Below are positions 8,744-18,156 of a stretch of 64,000 nucleotides of DNA, one piece after another. The position numbers and the translations under genes were made by a program. This stretch comes from an uncultured bacterium. GTDB taxonomy: Bacteria > Cyanobacteriota > Vampirovibrionia > Gastranaerophilales > Gastranaerophilaceae. Below the pieces are notes generated by a model. That model saw only the letters and a program-made list of their open reading frames with translations, was not told the origin of the DNA and ran no database searches. Location of the stretch: the NCBI GenBank assembly GCA_902761735.1, contig CACWLL010000003.1, positions 62,001 through 126,000 on the forward strand, read 5' to 3'. Each line of letters opens with the position of its first letter. The first letter of the stretch is position 1.

Positions 8744-10543
8744 ATGGAAAAGAACAATGAAACTTTGCGCACGTTGAGACACTCAACTTCACACATTATG
8801 GCGCAAGCGGTACAGAGCCTGTTTCCGGCAGCAAAATTAGCTATCGGACCTGCGACAGATGAAGGGTTTTACTATGATTTTGACCTGACAGACGGGCATG
8901 CATTTACTACGGAAGATTTAGTAAAAATTGAAGAAAAGATGAAAGAAATCATCAAACAAAATCTTACTTTTGAAAAATACGTTATACCTGATGTAGATGC
9001 ACAAATTAAAGAATTTAAAGAACAGGGTGAAGTTTACAAGGCAGAATTACTGGAAGAACACAGAAACGACAACCCTACATTATATTTAACAAAAGATAAA
9101 GACGGAAATGTGTTATTTAACGACCTTTGTGCAGGTCCTCACATTCCAAACACTTCTTATATAAAAGGAAATGCAATTAAATTATTGAAAGTTGCCGGTG
9201 CATATTGGAGAGGTAATGAAAAAAACAAAATGCTTCAAAGAATATATGCAACTGCATACTGGACAAAAGAAGATTTAGCTGCATATTTAACTTTTATTGA
9301 AGAAGCTGAAAAACGTGACCATAGAAAATTGGGGGCAAAACTTGATTTATTCTCAACAAGAGAAGAATTAGGCGGCGGCTTGGTTCTGTGGCATCCAAAT
9401 CTTGCAATAGTTAGAGAAGAAATCGAAAATTATTGGAGAAGTGAACACAGAAAACGCGGTTATGTTACGGTATATTCTCCACAAATTGCTAAATCAAAAT
9501 TGTGGGAAATTTCAGGACACATGGATCACTATAAAGAAAATATGTTCTTTGTACAAAAAGATGAAGATTCTGATGATCAGTATGTAATTAAGCCGATGAA
9601 TTGCCCGTTCCATATCTTGATTTATCAAGCAAACAGACATTCCTACCGCTCTTTACCTTTAAGAATGGCTGAATTAGGTACGGTATACAGAAAAGAAAAA
9701 TCCGGAGCTTTGTCAGGCCTAACCCGTGTTCAAGGCTTTACTCAGGATGATGCACATATCTTCTGTACGCCTGAACAACTTGTTGACGAAATCAATGCCA
9801 TTATTGATTTTGTTGCAGACACAATGGCCATTTTCAAGATGGAATTTGAAGTTGAACTTTCTACCCGTCCTGAAAGCTACGTTGGAGAAATTGAAAATTG
9901 GAACAAGGCTGAAGCAGGATTAAAAGAAGCAATGGAACGCAGAGGCATGAAATATGACATCAATGAGGGTGATGGTGCGTTCTATGGTCCTAAAATAGAC
10001 TTCAAAGTTAAAGATGCTATCGGCAGAACGTGGCAATGTGCAACAATACAGTTAGACTTTAATTTACCGGCAAGATTTGATATCAAATATCAGGACAAAG
10101 ACGGTCAATTAAAGACTCCGTTGATGTTGCACCGTGTAATATTCGGATCTATGGAAAGATTCCACGGAATTTTGATTGAACATTACGCAGGTGCTTTCCC
10201 TACATGGCTTGCACCGACTCAGGTAAACATTGTTCCTATAAGTAACGATAAACATACTGATTACGCCGAACATGTTTATAAAAAAATGAGAGAAGCAGGA
10301 ATCCGTGTCTCACTTGATGACCGCTCCGAAAGTATGAACTACAAGATTAGAGAAAGCTTACAGGACAAGAAAATTCCTTATGTTTGCGTAATCGGAGATA
10401 AGGAAATTGAATCCGGCTCTGTCGCTGTTCGTGCAAGAGGTATAGGACAAGTAGGAACTTTCAAGGTTGATGAATTTATTGAAATCCTTGAAAAAGAAAT
10501 AAAAACTCGTGCAAACGAATCTTTTGCTAAAAAAGCAGAATAG
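8744..10543 (+). CDS. thrS: Threonine--tRNA ligase lacking the TGS domain
   Basis: ThrRS charges tRNA-Thr. The 599-residue product begins directly in the editing-like N2 domain (HSTSHIMAQAVQSLFPAA, FYYDFD) and lacks the roughly 60-residue TGS domain of the E. coli enzyme, as cyanobacterial ThrRS does. The class II core follows, with motif 2 around YRKEKSGALSGLTRVQGFTQ, the zinc cysteine in KPMNCPFHI, and histidines in QDDAHIF and LMLHRVIFGS. The C-terminal anticodon-binding domain starts near PTWLAPTQVNIVPIS. The start is the ATG after AAAGGACAG and AGAGAAA. An intrinsic terminator follows within 20 bases of the stop. Confidence 0.96.
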   Translation: MEKNNETLRTLRHSTSHIMAQAVQSLFPAAKLAIGPATDEGFYYDFDLTDGHAFTTEDLVKIEEKMKEIIKQNLTFEKYVIPDVDAQIKEFKEQGEVYKAELLEEHRNDNPTLYLTKDKDGNVLFNDLCAGPHIPNTSYIKGNAIKLLKVAGAYWRGNEKNKMLQRIYATAYWTKEDLAAYLTFIEEAEKRDHRKLGAKLDLFSTREELGGGLVLWHPNLAIVREEIENYWRSEHRKRGYVTVYSPQIAKSKLWEISGHMDHYKENMFFVQKDEDSDDQYVIKPMNCPFHILIYQANRHSYRSLPLRMAELGTVYRKEKSGALSGLTRVQGFTQDDAHIFCTPEQLVDEINAIIDFVADTMAIFKMEFEVELSTRPESYVGEIENWNKAEAGLKEAMERRGMKYDINEGDGAFYGPKIDFKVKDAIGRTWQCATIQLDFNLPARFDIKYQDKDGQLKTPLMLHRVIFGSMERFHGILIEHYAGAFPTWLAPTQVNIVPISNDKHTDYAEHVYKKMREAGIRVSLDDRSESMNYKIRESLQDKKIPYVCVIGDKEIESGSVAVRARGIGQVGTFKVDEFIEILEKEIKTRANESFAKKAE

Positions 10544-10560
10544 TTAAATTGACAAAAAGT

Positions 10561-10588
10561 AAAGGTGCGCTATATTTGCGCACCTTTT
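10561..10588 (+). terminator. thrS terminator
   Basis: AAAGGTGCGC and GCGCACCTTT form a perfect 10-bp stem with a 7-base loop, then T residues. This hairpin argues against translating the region as part of the next gene. Confidence 0.88.
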
Positions 10589-10611
10589 GCAAATTAATTG
10601 GAGAATTTACA

Positions 10612-11094
10612 GTGGAAGACTACAAATCTTTTCTGGACAAGGGTATAGAAGAAATTAACAACGGGAAGTTTCAAGATGCAATCGAAAGTATCACCGAATC
10701 AATTAAATTAAAAAACGATTGGGCAATTTCATATTTTTATAGAGCTGTTGCATATGATGCCTTGGAAGAATTTGATGAGGCAATGTTAGACTACACAAAG
10801 GCTCTCCAGCTTGATGATAAAATGTGTGATGCATACTACAATCGTGCAAGGATAATTCTGTCAAGAAAAGATATAGAAAATCCTAATATAGAAAATGCGA
10901 TAAAAGATTTGGAAAAAGCAATAGAATTGGATGAAAAATTTGTTGATGCGCTTTATGCAATGGCTGCCGCTAAAAAACGAATAGGGGACTACCACAGTGC
11001 GCTGGAATATATTGAAAAATTACTCCAAATTGAACCTGATGCCATATGGGCAAAAGCGCTTAAAAAATTAATCCTTCAAAAATATATAGTTTAA
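10612..11094 (+). CDS. Tetratricopeptide-repeat protein
   Basis: This 160-residue cytoplasmic protein starts at a GTG, 8 bases after a GGAGA ribosome site. It consists of about three to four TPR units: motifs such as AISYFYRAVAYDALEEFDEA, AYYNRARII and LEKAIELDEKFVDALYAMA carry the usual small and aromatic positions. TPR domains bind peptides or other proteins; the partner is not evident. An upstream in-frame ATG at 10549 lies within the thrS terminator and is unlikely. Confidence 0.75.
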   Translation: MEDYKSFLDKGIEEINNGKFQDAIESITESIKLKNDWAISYFYRAVAYDALEEFDEAMLDYTKALQLDDKMCDAYYNRARIILSRKDIENPNIENAIKDLEKAIELDEKFVDALYAMAAAKKRIGDYHSALEYIEKLLQIEPDAIWAKALKKLILQKYIV

Positions 11095-11134
11095 AAACAT
11101 TTATATTCATATTTTACATATAAAACTTATGTAA

Positions 11135-12811
11135 CTAGGATTTTATATCTATGTTAAAACTATGTCCAAAAAATTCTTTATCGGAAAAGCTTACATCATA
11201 CTTGGTGATTCCGTCATATGACCCCCTTATATGGATGTTTGTGATTTTACCGATATAATTTTCATCATATAATTTATGGTTGCACCATTCTGCAAGGATT
11301 GGATTTTTTCTGTCTGTAATGAAGGCTAAACCTTCAAGAGAATTTCCTTCTTGTTTTAGTATATCAATTACACCCTCATCATTTCTTGTAAAATCTGTAG
11401 AATGATGGAGTTCACCGTCTTTGTATACTTTTATCTCATCAAGTTTTTTGCCGTCTTTGGAAAGGTATTCGTATGTAAAATCATTATTTTTAGCTTTGAG
11501 TGTAATTTTATGTGTGCCGTCAGCAAGAATTTCTTTTTCACCTTTTAATGCTGCAAAGCCTTCTTTCTCTGCTTTTTCAAAAATTCTTGTAAGTCTTGCA
11601 ACTTCATCTTTCCACTCGATTGTGAGTTGTTTAACCATATCTTCTGCTTCAGGTATAAGTTTTTGCTTAGTTTCTGCAACAAACTTTTCTGCTTCGGCTG
11701 CAGCACGTTTTTCGGCTTCAATAGTTGCTTTTTCGACACTGTTTATCTTTTTGGCATCAAGATGTTCAAGTACCCATTTTGCCATTTTCCCTGTTTGTTC
11801 TCGTCCGCCGTTACCGCATGTAGCTTTATAGTCTATGTTTCTTTCAGTAAAGAATTTAATTTCTTCGGGTGTCAATTCATTAAAATGATAACTGCCTTTT
11901 TTCAGCAATTCTATTGCTCTTGATAAATCTTCATAACCTTTAGCTTTTACACAATCGGATATTCCGTTGAACAGATATTCTTGCTCGCTGGTAAACATTT
12001 GATTTTTCATTTTTTCTAATGTTTCTGAGGCAATTTTTATTCCCTCGTCAGGAGTACCTCTAAGAGCATGAAGTTTTGCTATTTCGCCAATAACGGATTC
12101 ATTATGAGGAAATATCTCGTTAGCTTTTGTCATCATTTCTAAAGCTTTGTCATACTCTTTTTCAGCCTTATACGTATGTGACATAACAGCATAAGTATCA
12201 CATTTTTCCCATTTTATAACCCCTGAATTAGTATCCATCAAAGTATGTTCACGGAAACCTTTTTTAGCATCCAGTTTAACATTGCCCGCTGAGATATCAT
12301 CAAGGTATTTAATATATTCTTCGCCTGCTGATATTTTTTCTTTACCGTTTGATTTATCAAAGATGTTTTTCAAAATGGTTTCATATTCAATTGTATTTTT
12401 ATCTGTTAATTTTTTAAGCTCATTCAGTTCAGACACAGACATTTCTTCAAACTTTTTCACAGTATTAGCGGTTGCTTTTTCCCCTGCCCCTGTTGCTGCG
12501 CTACCGGCTTTTCGTTCAGCATTACTTGTGCCGGCAGACGGTAAATTGTCTGCTAAATTTTGAGTGCTTTTTTTAGTCCCGCCTATAAGTTTTTGCATTG
12601 TTTCCCCAAGATGTCCTTTATATGCTAATACACCTAAAGCGACAAGTGCTGTTGCTGTACTCAAACCTATTGTCCAATTTCTTGCTGTATGGGGTTTTTC
12701 CTGTTCCTCAACCTCAGGTTGGGATACAGTTTTTGGCGTTTCTTGTTTTTGTTGTTCTATTTTTATATTGTTTATTAAATCAGCTGTAAAATTAATTTTT
12801 TCAATGCCCAT
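11135..12811 (-). CDS. Single-TM protein with TPR-like and coiled-coil regions
   Basis: I do not recognise a named family. The 558-residue product has a polar N-terminus, one transmembrane segment at about residues 46-63 (WTIGLSTATALVALGVLAY), an Ala/Gly/Thr-rich linker, and helical repeats at about 200-330 that look TPR-like (for example YDKALEMMTKANEIFPHN). A Glu/Lys/Ala coiled coil follows at about 355-400. The C-terminus is a beta-rich region with YLSKDGKKLDEIKVYKDGEL, which resembles MORN/antitoxin-type repeats. It is convergent with the TPR gene at 10612. The upstream gene is on the same strand 70 bases away. Confidence 0.6.
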   Translation of the reverse strand: MGIEKINFTADLINNIKIEQQKQETPKTVSQPEVEEQEKPHTARNWTIGLSTATALVALGVLAYKGHLGETMQKLIGGTKKSTQNLADNLPSAGTSNAERKAGSAATGAGEKATANTVKKFEEMSVSELNELKKLTDKNTIEYETILKNIFDKSNGKEKISAGEEYIKYLDDISAGNVKLDAKKGFREHTLMDTNSGVIKWEKCDTYAVMSHTYKAEKEYDKALEMMTKANEIFPHNESVIGEIAKLHALRGTPDEGIKIASETLEKMKNQMFTSEQEYLFNGISDCVKAKGYEDLSRAIELLKKGSYHFNELTPEEIKFFTERNIDYKATCGNGGREQTGKMAKWVLEHLDAKKINSVEKATIEAEKRAAAEAEKFVAETKQKLIPEAEDMVKQLTIEWKDEVARLTRIFEKAEKEGFAALKGEKEILADGTHKITLKAKNNDFTYEYLSKDGKKLDEIKVYKDGELHHSTDFTRNDEGVIDILKQEGNSLEGLAFITDRKNPILAEWCNHKLYDENYIGKITNIHIRGSYDGITKYDVSFSDKEFFGHSFNIDIKS

Positions 12812-12881
12812 GAAAAATTTCCCCTATAATTTTGTCTATATACATTTTAAAACATCAAAAATAAAATATTTGACACATTGC

Positions 12882-13718
12882 TTATTTATGTAAAGTATTT
12901 TTACGTACATAAATATTACTATTCAGCGGTATTGGTATTAAGTTACAATAAAATCTATACTCCTCAAAATTATCCGGAAGAGTATTCCAATATCTTAAAA
13001 TAATATGTCCTTCCTGTTCCAATTCTTCAACTATTTTGTCGTTTTTGCTTAAAAGCGGGTATACAAAAGGAACATCGGCATTAGTAAGTTCAATATTTAA
13101 TTCATTAATTCCTTTATATCTTTCGTGAAAAAACTTGAATTTTTCAAGCCGTTTAAGTTTTTCTTGTTCTATATTAATGCAGTCAATATATCTTTCTGTT
13201 GTGATTGAAATCAGCTTGATATCCTGATTGTTTAATCGTATTTCGTTTTCTTTCATATCTTCGTAGGTCAAACTGTCAAATGTTTCATAAAAATAATCGT
13301 CGAGGGCAAAATTTTCTTCACATAATTTAGAAGTATATAAATATGCACCATCTTTTACATTAAAAAATTTTCTTAATGAGTTAAAAGATACTAAACCGCA
13401 ATCAGGCATATAAAAATTATGTGCATTGTCGACTATTAAATTTTGATATTTTAGAGATAACGCTCTTACATGTTTTGCAGAAATTCCAAAATAATTAGGA
13501 TATAAAACATATGCTTCAGTTGGAATGTTTTCTGTATTTGGGCTGAAATCCTCATTTATATGATAAAACTTTATATAACAATTTTCTTTTCTTATAGCGG
13601 AAATAACTGTCGGACAAATATAATAAGGCAGATATATTTCTCTTATGCAATATGCTTTGATGACGTATCTCAAGCAGTTTCTGGCTAAATTTAGTTTTAC
13701 CCGATACCTTTTTGTCAT
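12882..13718 (-). CDS. DegT-like PLP-fold protein (short)
   Basis: The 278-residue protein resembles the small PLP-dependent transferase-fold group related to DegT/DnrJ/EryC1 sugar aminotransferases. It has a YLPYYICPTVISAI N-terminal stretch, LIVDNAHNF with the conserved cofactor aspartate, and VSFNSLRKFFNVKDGAYLY, where the lysine in LRKFF is the position expected to bind PLP. Canonical DegT enzymes are about 380 residues, so this version is short. A role in surface polysaccharide biosynthesis is possible but not supported by neighbours. AGGGT lies just before the ATG. Confidence 0.55.
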   Translation of the reverse strand: MTKRYRVKLNLARNCLRYVIKAYCIREIYLPYYICPTVISAIRKENCYIKFYHINEDFSPNTENIPTEAYVLYPNYFGISAKHVRALSLKYQNLIVDNAHNFYMPDCGLVSFNSLRKFFNVKDGAYLYTSKLCEENFALDDYFYETFDSLTYEDMKENEIRLNNQDIKLISITTERYIDCINIEQEKLKRLEKFKFFHERYKGINELNIELTNADVPFVYPLLSKNDKIVEELEQEGHIILRYWNTLPDNFEEYRFYCNLIPIPLNSNIYVRKNTLHK

Positions 13719-13782
13719 ACCCTATTGTATAACAAATTTTTACTAATTTTCATGGTATAATTCATAAAAAACAGGGGGTTAT

Positions 13783-14415
13783 ATGAATAAAAATGTTTTA
13801 AGAAATTTATCCTATGGTGTTTATGTGGTTTCTACAAAGTGTGATAACCGCCCGACAGGATGTATTGCCAATAGCGTAATGCAAGTTACCCACGACACAA
13901 TTGCATTAAGTATTAACCACGATAATTATACCAACAAATGTATTAAAGAACATAAAAAATTTGCTATCTCTATTTTAGGGGTTGATGTCAATGATAATAT
14001 TATTCCGATTTTTGGTTTTCAATCCGGTCGTGATGTAGATAAATTCAAAGGAATAGAAACCTCTACAATAGAAGGTATTGAAGTCCTTAAAGATTCAACC
14101 GGATATATAATATGCGAGCTTCAAAACCAAATGGAAACAGAAACTCATACAATATTTTTAGGTAAAATTATTGACTGCGAGGTATGCAAAGAAGAAATTC
14201 CTATGACATACAGATATTATCATCAAGTTAAAAAAGGAACCAGTCCAAAAGCAGCTCCTACATTTATAGAGAATACACCGGCAAAAACAGAAAACTCCAT
14301 TAGGTATAAATGTACAATATGCGGATATATATATGAGGGGGATATTTCTAAAGAACCCGACGATTACGTATGCCCTGTTTGCAAAAAACCTAAATCAGTA
14401 TTTGCAAAAATTTAG
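13783..14415 (+). CDS. hrb: Flavin reductase-rubredoxin fusion (high-molecular-weight rubredoxin)
   Basis: Residues 1-150 match the FMN-binding flavin reductase-like domain (MNKNVLRNLSYGVYVVSTK, then GCIANSVMQVTHD). The C-terminal 45 residues are a rubredoxin with CTICGYIYEG and CPVCKKP, whose four cysteines bind one iron. This two-domain layout matches Hrb of anaerobes, which passes electrons from NADH-linked donors to flavodiiron proteins to remove oxygen or NO. No flavodiiron gene is visible in the window. The start has an AGGGGG site. A TolC-like gene follows by 27 bases. Confidence 0.85.
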   Translation: MNKNVLRNLSYGVYVVSTKCDNRPTGCIANSVMQVTHDTIALSINHDNYTNKCIKEHKKFAISILGVDVNDNIIPIFGFQSGRDVDKFKGIETSTIEGIEVLKDSTGYIICELQNQMETETHTIFLGKIIDCEVCKEEIPMTYRYYHQVKKGTSPKAAPTFIENTPAKTENSIRYKCTICGYIYEGDISKEPDDYVCPVCKKPKSVFAKI

Positions 14416-14442
14416 CTTTTGATGTAATCTACTTTGTAGATT

Positions 14443-16008
14443 ATGAAGAAGAGATTTACAAAATTTTTGTCGATACTTTTATTAATATCACTCCTTTACC
14501 CTATGAGTGAATTGTCTGCATACTCAGCACACAAGCAGCATAAAGCCAAACAAGTAAAAACCGGAGTAACAAAAGATACAAATAGCCATGAGCACGAAGA
14601 ACTTTTTCGCAAAGCATATATTCAAAAGGGTGATGTATTAAGTGTAACTGATTGTGTGTCAATTGCATTTAATAACAGTCCTATTATAAGAAAATATAAA
14701 TATCAGCTTGATGTTGCAAAAAGTAATGTCGGAATCGCAAAATCGGAATATTTTCCGGTAATAGGAGCAGGAGTAGGTTTTAGCAATATAAACAACCAAA
14801 ATCATACTGATTACGTAAGACATTATCGTGAATTTCCAACTGTTGCGGTTACTATAAACAAACTCGTTTGGGATTTTGGTAAAACAACGTCTTTAATTAA
14901 GATGGAAGAATTTTACAAAATCGGGGCGGAATATGAATTTGTTGATAGCTTATGTGAAACATTATTTGATGTTAAAGAAAAATATTATACACTTCTATAC
15001 AGAAAATCAAGAGTTGCCATTGAAAAAAAAGATTATGAATTAAATGAAGAATTATTAGACTTAGCCGAAAAAATTGCACAAAAAGACCCTTTAAGAAAAG
15101 CTGACGTATCCAGCGCAAGACTTAACCTTGGCATAGCAAGGGTACGATATCATCAGGCTGTAAACGATTACAAAAACGCTAAAATCGATTTAGACAACGC
15201 AATGTGGGTTGAACAACCCGAAGATTACACAATTAAAAGTACGGATACATATTCCTATAATAATGAATTTATTGATACTACCGTACTAAAAGAATTTATT
15301 CCGGAATCGTTACCTTTTGACAGAAAAACCGCACCTGAAATTGCCTATAAAAACAGTCCGGATTTAAAAGTGTTAATTGCAACATATAAGGCAATGGAAC
15401 AATCTTTAAATTACATAAAAAGAACATATTTTCCTGAATTAAAAGCAAGTGCAGGTTATGGATTCAATAACACAAACCTTGAAAAATCCAATAGCAGTTG
15501 GGCTGTCGGAGTAAGTATGGATTCAAGTGTAAATCTTATGAATTTACGTCACAGTATTAAAGGTGCAGACGCACAATTAAATATAGCAGATAACGAAATT
15601 GTTTTATTTAAAAAGAACTTATATTACAAGGTAAATAGGGCTCTTAATAATCTTACAAAAGCGGAATTAGAATTTCCTATTACACAAGTAAGTGCATCAA
15701 ATGCATATACACACTTACAAATAGTTATAGATGATTACGAGCACCAAAAAGAAGATTATGTTGCCATGCAAGCCGCAAGAACAAATTATCATTCAGCTCT
15801 GGTTGCATATGTAGAAGCTTTATACGCATATAATGTTGCATTAATTAATGTTGAAAGAGCAACACACTCTCATCTTATTGATATTCACCACAAAGGAGAA
15901 CATGCCGTTCATTACCATAGTAATGAATTAGTTGAACATGTTACAAAATGGTTGAATTGTGATGAAAAAGAAAAACGTAAACGTCAAAGAAAAGAATATC
16001 AACTTTAA
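14443..16008 (+). CDS. TolC-family outer-membrane efflux protein
   Basis: The 521-residue protein has a signal peptide (KKR start, hydrophobic stretch to about residue 27) and two repeats typical of TolC/OEP: ALxxNSPI-type helices (VSIAFNNSPIIRKYKYQLDV near residue 75 and IAYKNSPDLKVLIATYK near 310) followed by long coiled coils. It would form a trimeric outer-membrane channel with a periplasmic tunnel. No inner-membrane pump or adaptor gene is adjacent. The tail is His/Lys-rich (HLIDIHHKGEHAVHYH) and might bind metal, which is a guess. No Shine-Dalgarno is visible; a hairpin (14426-14442) abuts the ATG. Confidence 0.85.
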   Translation: MKKRFTKFLSILLLISLLYPMSELSAYSAHKQHKAKQVKTGVTKDTNSHEHEELFRKAYIQKGDVLSVTDCVSIAFNNSPIIRKYKYQLDVAKSNVGIAKSEYFPVIGAGVGFSNINNQNHTDYVRHYREFPTVAVTINKLVWDFGKTTSLIKMEEFYKIGAEYEFVDSLCETLFDVKEKYYTLLYRKSRVAIEKKDYELNEELLDLAEKIAQKDPLRKADVSSARLNLGIARVRYHQAVNDYKNAKIDLDNAMWVEQPEDYTIKSTDTYSYNNEFIDTTVLKEFIPESLPFDRKTAPEIAYKNSPDLKVLIATYKAMEQSLNYIKRTYFPELKASAGYGFNNTNLEKSNSSWAVGVSMDSSVNLMNLRHSIKGADAQLNIADNEIVLFKKNLYYKVNRALNNLTKAELEFPITQVSASNAYTHLQIVIDDYEHQKEDYVAMQAARTNYHSALVAYVEALYAYNVALINVERATHSHLIDIHHKGEHAVHYHSNELVEHVTKWLNCDEKEKRKRQRKEYQL

Positions 16009-16019
16009 TTAATTATTCA

Positions 16020-17507
16020 TTAAGCAGACAGTGTATTTATAAATCTTTCAAATGCGGCTTGTCCGTTTTCGTCATGCTTGAATACCGCTGAGTTCTCCAG
16101 CATTTCAACAAATTCTTTTCCAACCTCATCTTGCAATATTTCCATAATGTTGTCATCTGAGATATCGTCATAATCCATTATAAATTTTTCAATCCATGCG
16201 GAATGCTTGAATGTAAGCTTATTATCTTTTATGTCATCCCCGCTAAGCAAACATTTTGCAATTGCTCTTAATTCATCCATTAATCTTATCGGTAAAATAC
16301 CGTATCCTGAAACATCAAATAACTCAAGATTGGTATCTTTAATATTCATAAATTGTTTATGTACATTAAATAAACCTTTAGGATATTCCGGTGTTGCAAA
16401 ATTACTTCTCAAAACTATATCAATTTCATACAAATCACCAACCTTACGAGCAATCGGAGTTATAGAATTATGCTGCTCAGCATTTGTCCTGTCATATATG
16501 TTTACTGTTTCATCAGTATACGTTTTCCACTTGTTTAGTATAAGTTCAGCCAGCGGAATAATTTTTGTATAGTTTTGATGTCTTAATCTTATCGTCGGAA
16601 GCGGCCAATTTACAATACCTGTTTGGACTTCTTCATATCTTTTAATTGTATAATATTTTTCCACATTGGCTCTTGAAATTGGAAGTTCGTAATATCCGCC
16701 GATTAAATGTTCGTGAAACGACATATCATCTCCAATTTCGGGCAAATCGGAATTAGCGCCCACAAAATAATGCGGAAAGATATTCAAAAATTCAAACATT
16801 TTTGTAAAAATATCTTTATCCATAAGCATAGGGGTATGCTTTGCATTGGCAGCTACGCATTGCTCATTAAAATATCCGTATGGCGAATATCTAAAAATCC
16901 AATCCTCTTTATTTAGAGTAATAGGTATCATTCTCAAATTTTGTTCTGAAGGGTAATTATCTCTTCCGGCATATCCTTCATTTGTGCCACAAAATATACA
17001 TCTTGGATAATCATCATAATCGGAATCTCTTCTGGAAGCATCTTTATAATTTTCACCTGCTATATCAATATAAAATTCCATTTTTCCATATTTTGTTGAT
17101 GCCATCCAAGACAAATTTTTAGTTATTCGTTCTTTTTTTACATAATTTGAATCTTGAGAAAGCTTGTAAAGCCATTGTGTCGCTTTTCTTGGAGCAATTT
17201 TATATAATTTTTTAAAATTATCAACGACTTCACTTGGTAATGGCATAAAAACAGCAATTAATTTTGCCTTTAAACAGTCAATATCAGATTGCCTGCGCCC
17301 TATAATACCACGTTCGGTTACACTATCAATTAAAACTTTTAGCGTTTCACTTAAATCTATATTGCTAAATTCCTCAGGCGGTTCAATATATTGAGGCAAC
17401 TCAAGTATTTCTAAAATCCTGTTTATAAAGAAGTTTTTATTTCTTCTGTTTGCAATACCTTTTTCAAATGCATAAGTGACCAACTTTTTTATAGCTGTAT
17501 TTATCAT
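16020..17507 (-). CDS. galT: UDP-glucose--hexose-1-phosphate uridylyltransferase (type II GalT)
   Basis: GalT exchanges UMP between UDP-glucose and galactose-1-phosphate in the Leloir pathway. The 495-residue length and motifs fit the Firmicutes-type class II enzyme: RCIFCGTNEGYAGRDNYPSEQNL, FRYSPYGYFNEQC, IFPHYFVGANSDLP and then SFHEHLIGGYYELP. The last carries the HxH catalytic element, but the Gln usually found two residues after the second His is Ile here, with the glycines kept. The start has AAGGAT upstream. No galK or galE is adjacent. It is convergent with the TolC-like gene. Confidence 0.9.
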   Translation of the reverse strand: MINTAIKKLVTYAFEKGIANRRNKNFFINRILEILELPQYIEPPEEFSNIDLSETLKVLIDSVTERGIIGRRQSDIDCLKAKLIAVFMPLPSEVVDNFKKLYKIAPRKATQWLYKLSQDSNYVKKERITKNLSWMASTKYGKMEFYIDIAGENYKDASRRDSDYDDYPRCIFCGTNEGYAGRDNYPSEQNLRMIPITLNKEDWIFRYSPYGYFNEQCVAANAKHTPMLMDKDIFTKMFEFLNIFPHYFVGANSDLPEIGDDMSFHEHLIGGYYELPISRANVEKYYTIKRYEEVQTGIVNWPLPTIRLRHQNYTKIIPLAELILNKWKTYTDETVNIYDRTNAEQHNSITPIARKVGDLYEIDIVLRSNFATPEYPKGLFNVHKQFMNIKDTNLELFDVSGYGILPIRLMDELRAIAKCLLSGDDIKDNKLTFKHSAWIEKFIMDYDDISDDNIMEILQDEVGKEFVEMLENSAVFKHDENGQAAFERFINTLSA

Positions 17508-17788
17508 TTCAAATCCTTAATTATTTTATTAATAACTTATTCTAACATTATTTTTTAAATTTTAAAAGACCCTAAATACACATATAACTTCCCGAATGCC
17601 AATAATGAAAATCTTGCAATCGTTTTTAACATTTCTTAATATGACTGTATTGTACTAAACATAGCTGTTTTTAAGATTTTTTTATAATATAAAATCAAAT
17701 TATAAACTTTATTTTTCACAAAAAGTGCACTATTTTCAAAAAATGCCGTATTATATGATAAGTTATTCTGCAAAGATAGGAGAAATTT
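17508..17788. other. Intergenic region without a gene
   Basis: This 281-base AT-rich stretch separates divergent genes. I see no reading frame with a ribosome site and no strong hairpin. It presumably holds both promoters; TATATGATAAG at about 17752-17763 could be part of the promoter for the downstream gene. Confidence 0.4.
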
Positions 17789-18154
17789 ATGTTTAATTCC
17801 GTAAATAATCCGTTTAACAGACGCATTGAATCTTCAACATCATCGGATAACAGCAGCAAACAACAACACCAACAAGAGCAAAAACAACCCGAAAGGAATC
17901 TGCTTGATGAAGAAGAACAAGATGAAGTTAAAATTGGAGGCAGACCAATTCTTACCGAAGATGATATTTTGTACCTTGTAAAGGACTATATTGAAAAGCT
18001 AAAAGCTGAACATCCCGAAGATGAAAATTATTCTAAGAAAGCAGATAAGTGGCTGTTAAAATTTGATGTAAAAAAATTTATGAAACAAAATCCCAATATA
18101 ACAATTTCAGATTTTAATATGATAATGTTTTCTGAAACTGATGCCCTCAGATAA
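17789..18154 (+). CDS. Hypothetical acidic protein
   Basis: The 121-residue product has a good GGAG ribosome site. Residues 20-50 are low-complexity (Ser, Gln, Glu). The remainder is a compact helical region (YLVKDYIEKLKAEHP, then WLLKFDVKKFMKQNPNITISDFNM). There is no signal peptide or transmembrane segment, so it is probably cytoplasmic. I do not recognise a family. It is convergent with the binding-protein gene. Confidence 0.55.
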   Translation: MFNSVNNPFNRRIESSTSSDNSSKQQHQQEQKQPERNLLDEEEQDEVKIGGRPILTEDDILYLVKDYIEKLKAEHPEDENYSKKADKWLLKFDVKKFMKQNPNITISDFNMIMFSETDALR

Positions 18155-18156
18155 AA

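Noticed and set aside
10549-10611. N-terminal extension of the TPR gene
   Set aside because: The region is the thrS terminator hairpin; the GTG at 10612 has GGAGA upstream.
11421-12893. Several forward reading frames opposite the 558-residue protein
   Set aside because: They are antisense shadows without ribosome sites; the leftward gene has coherent domains.
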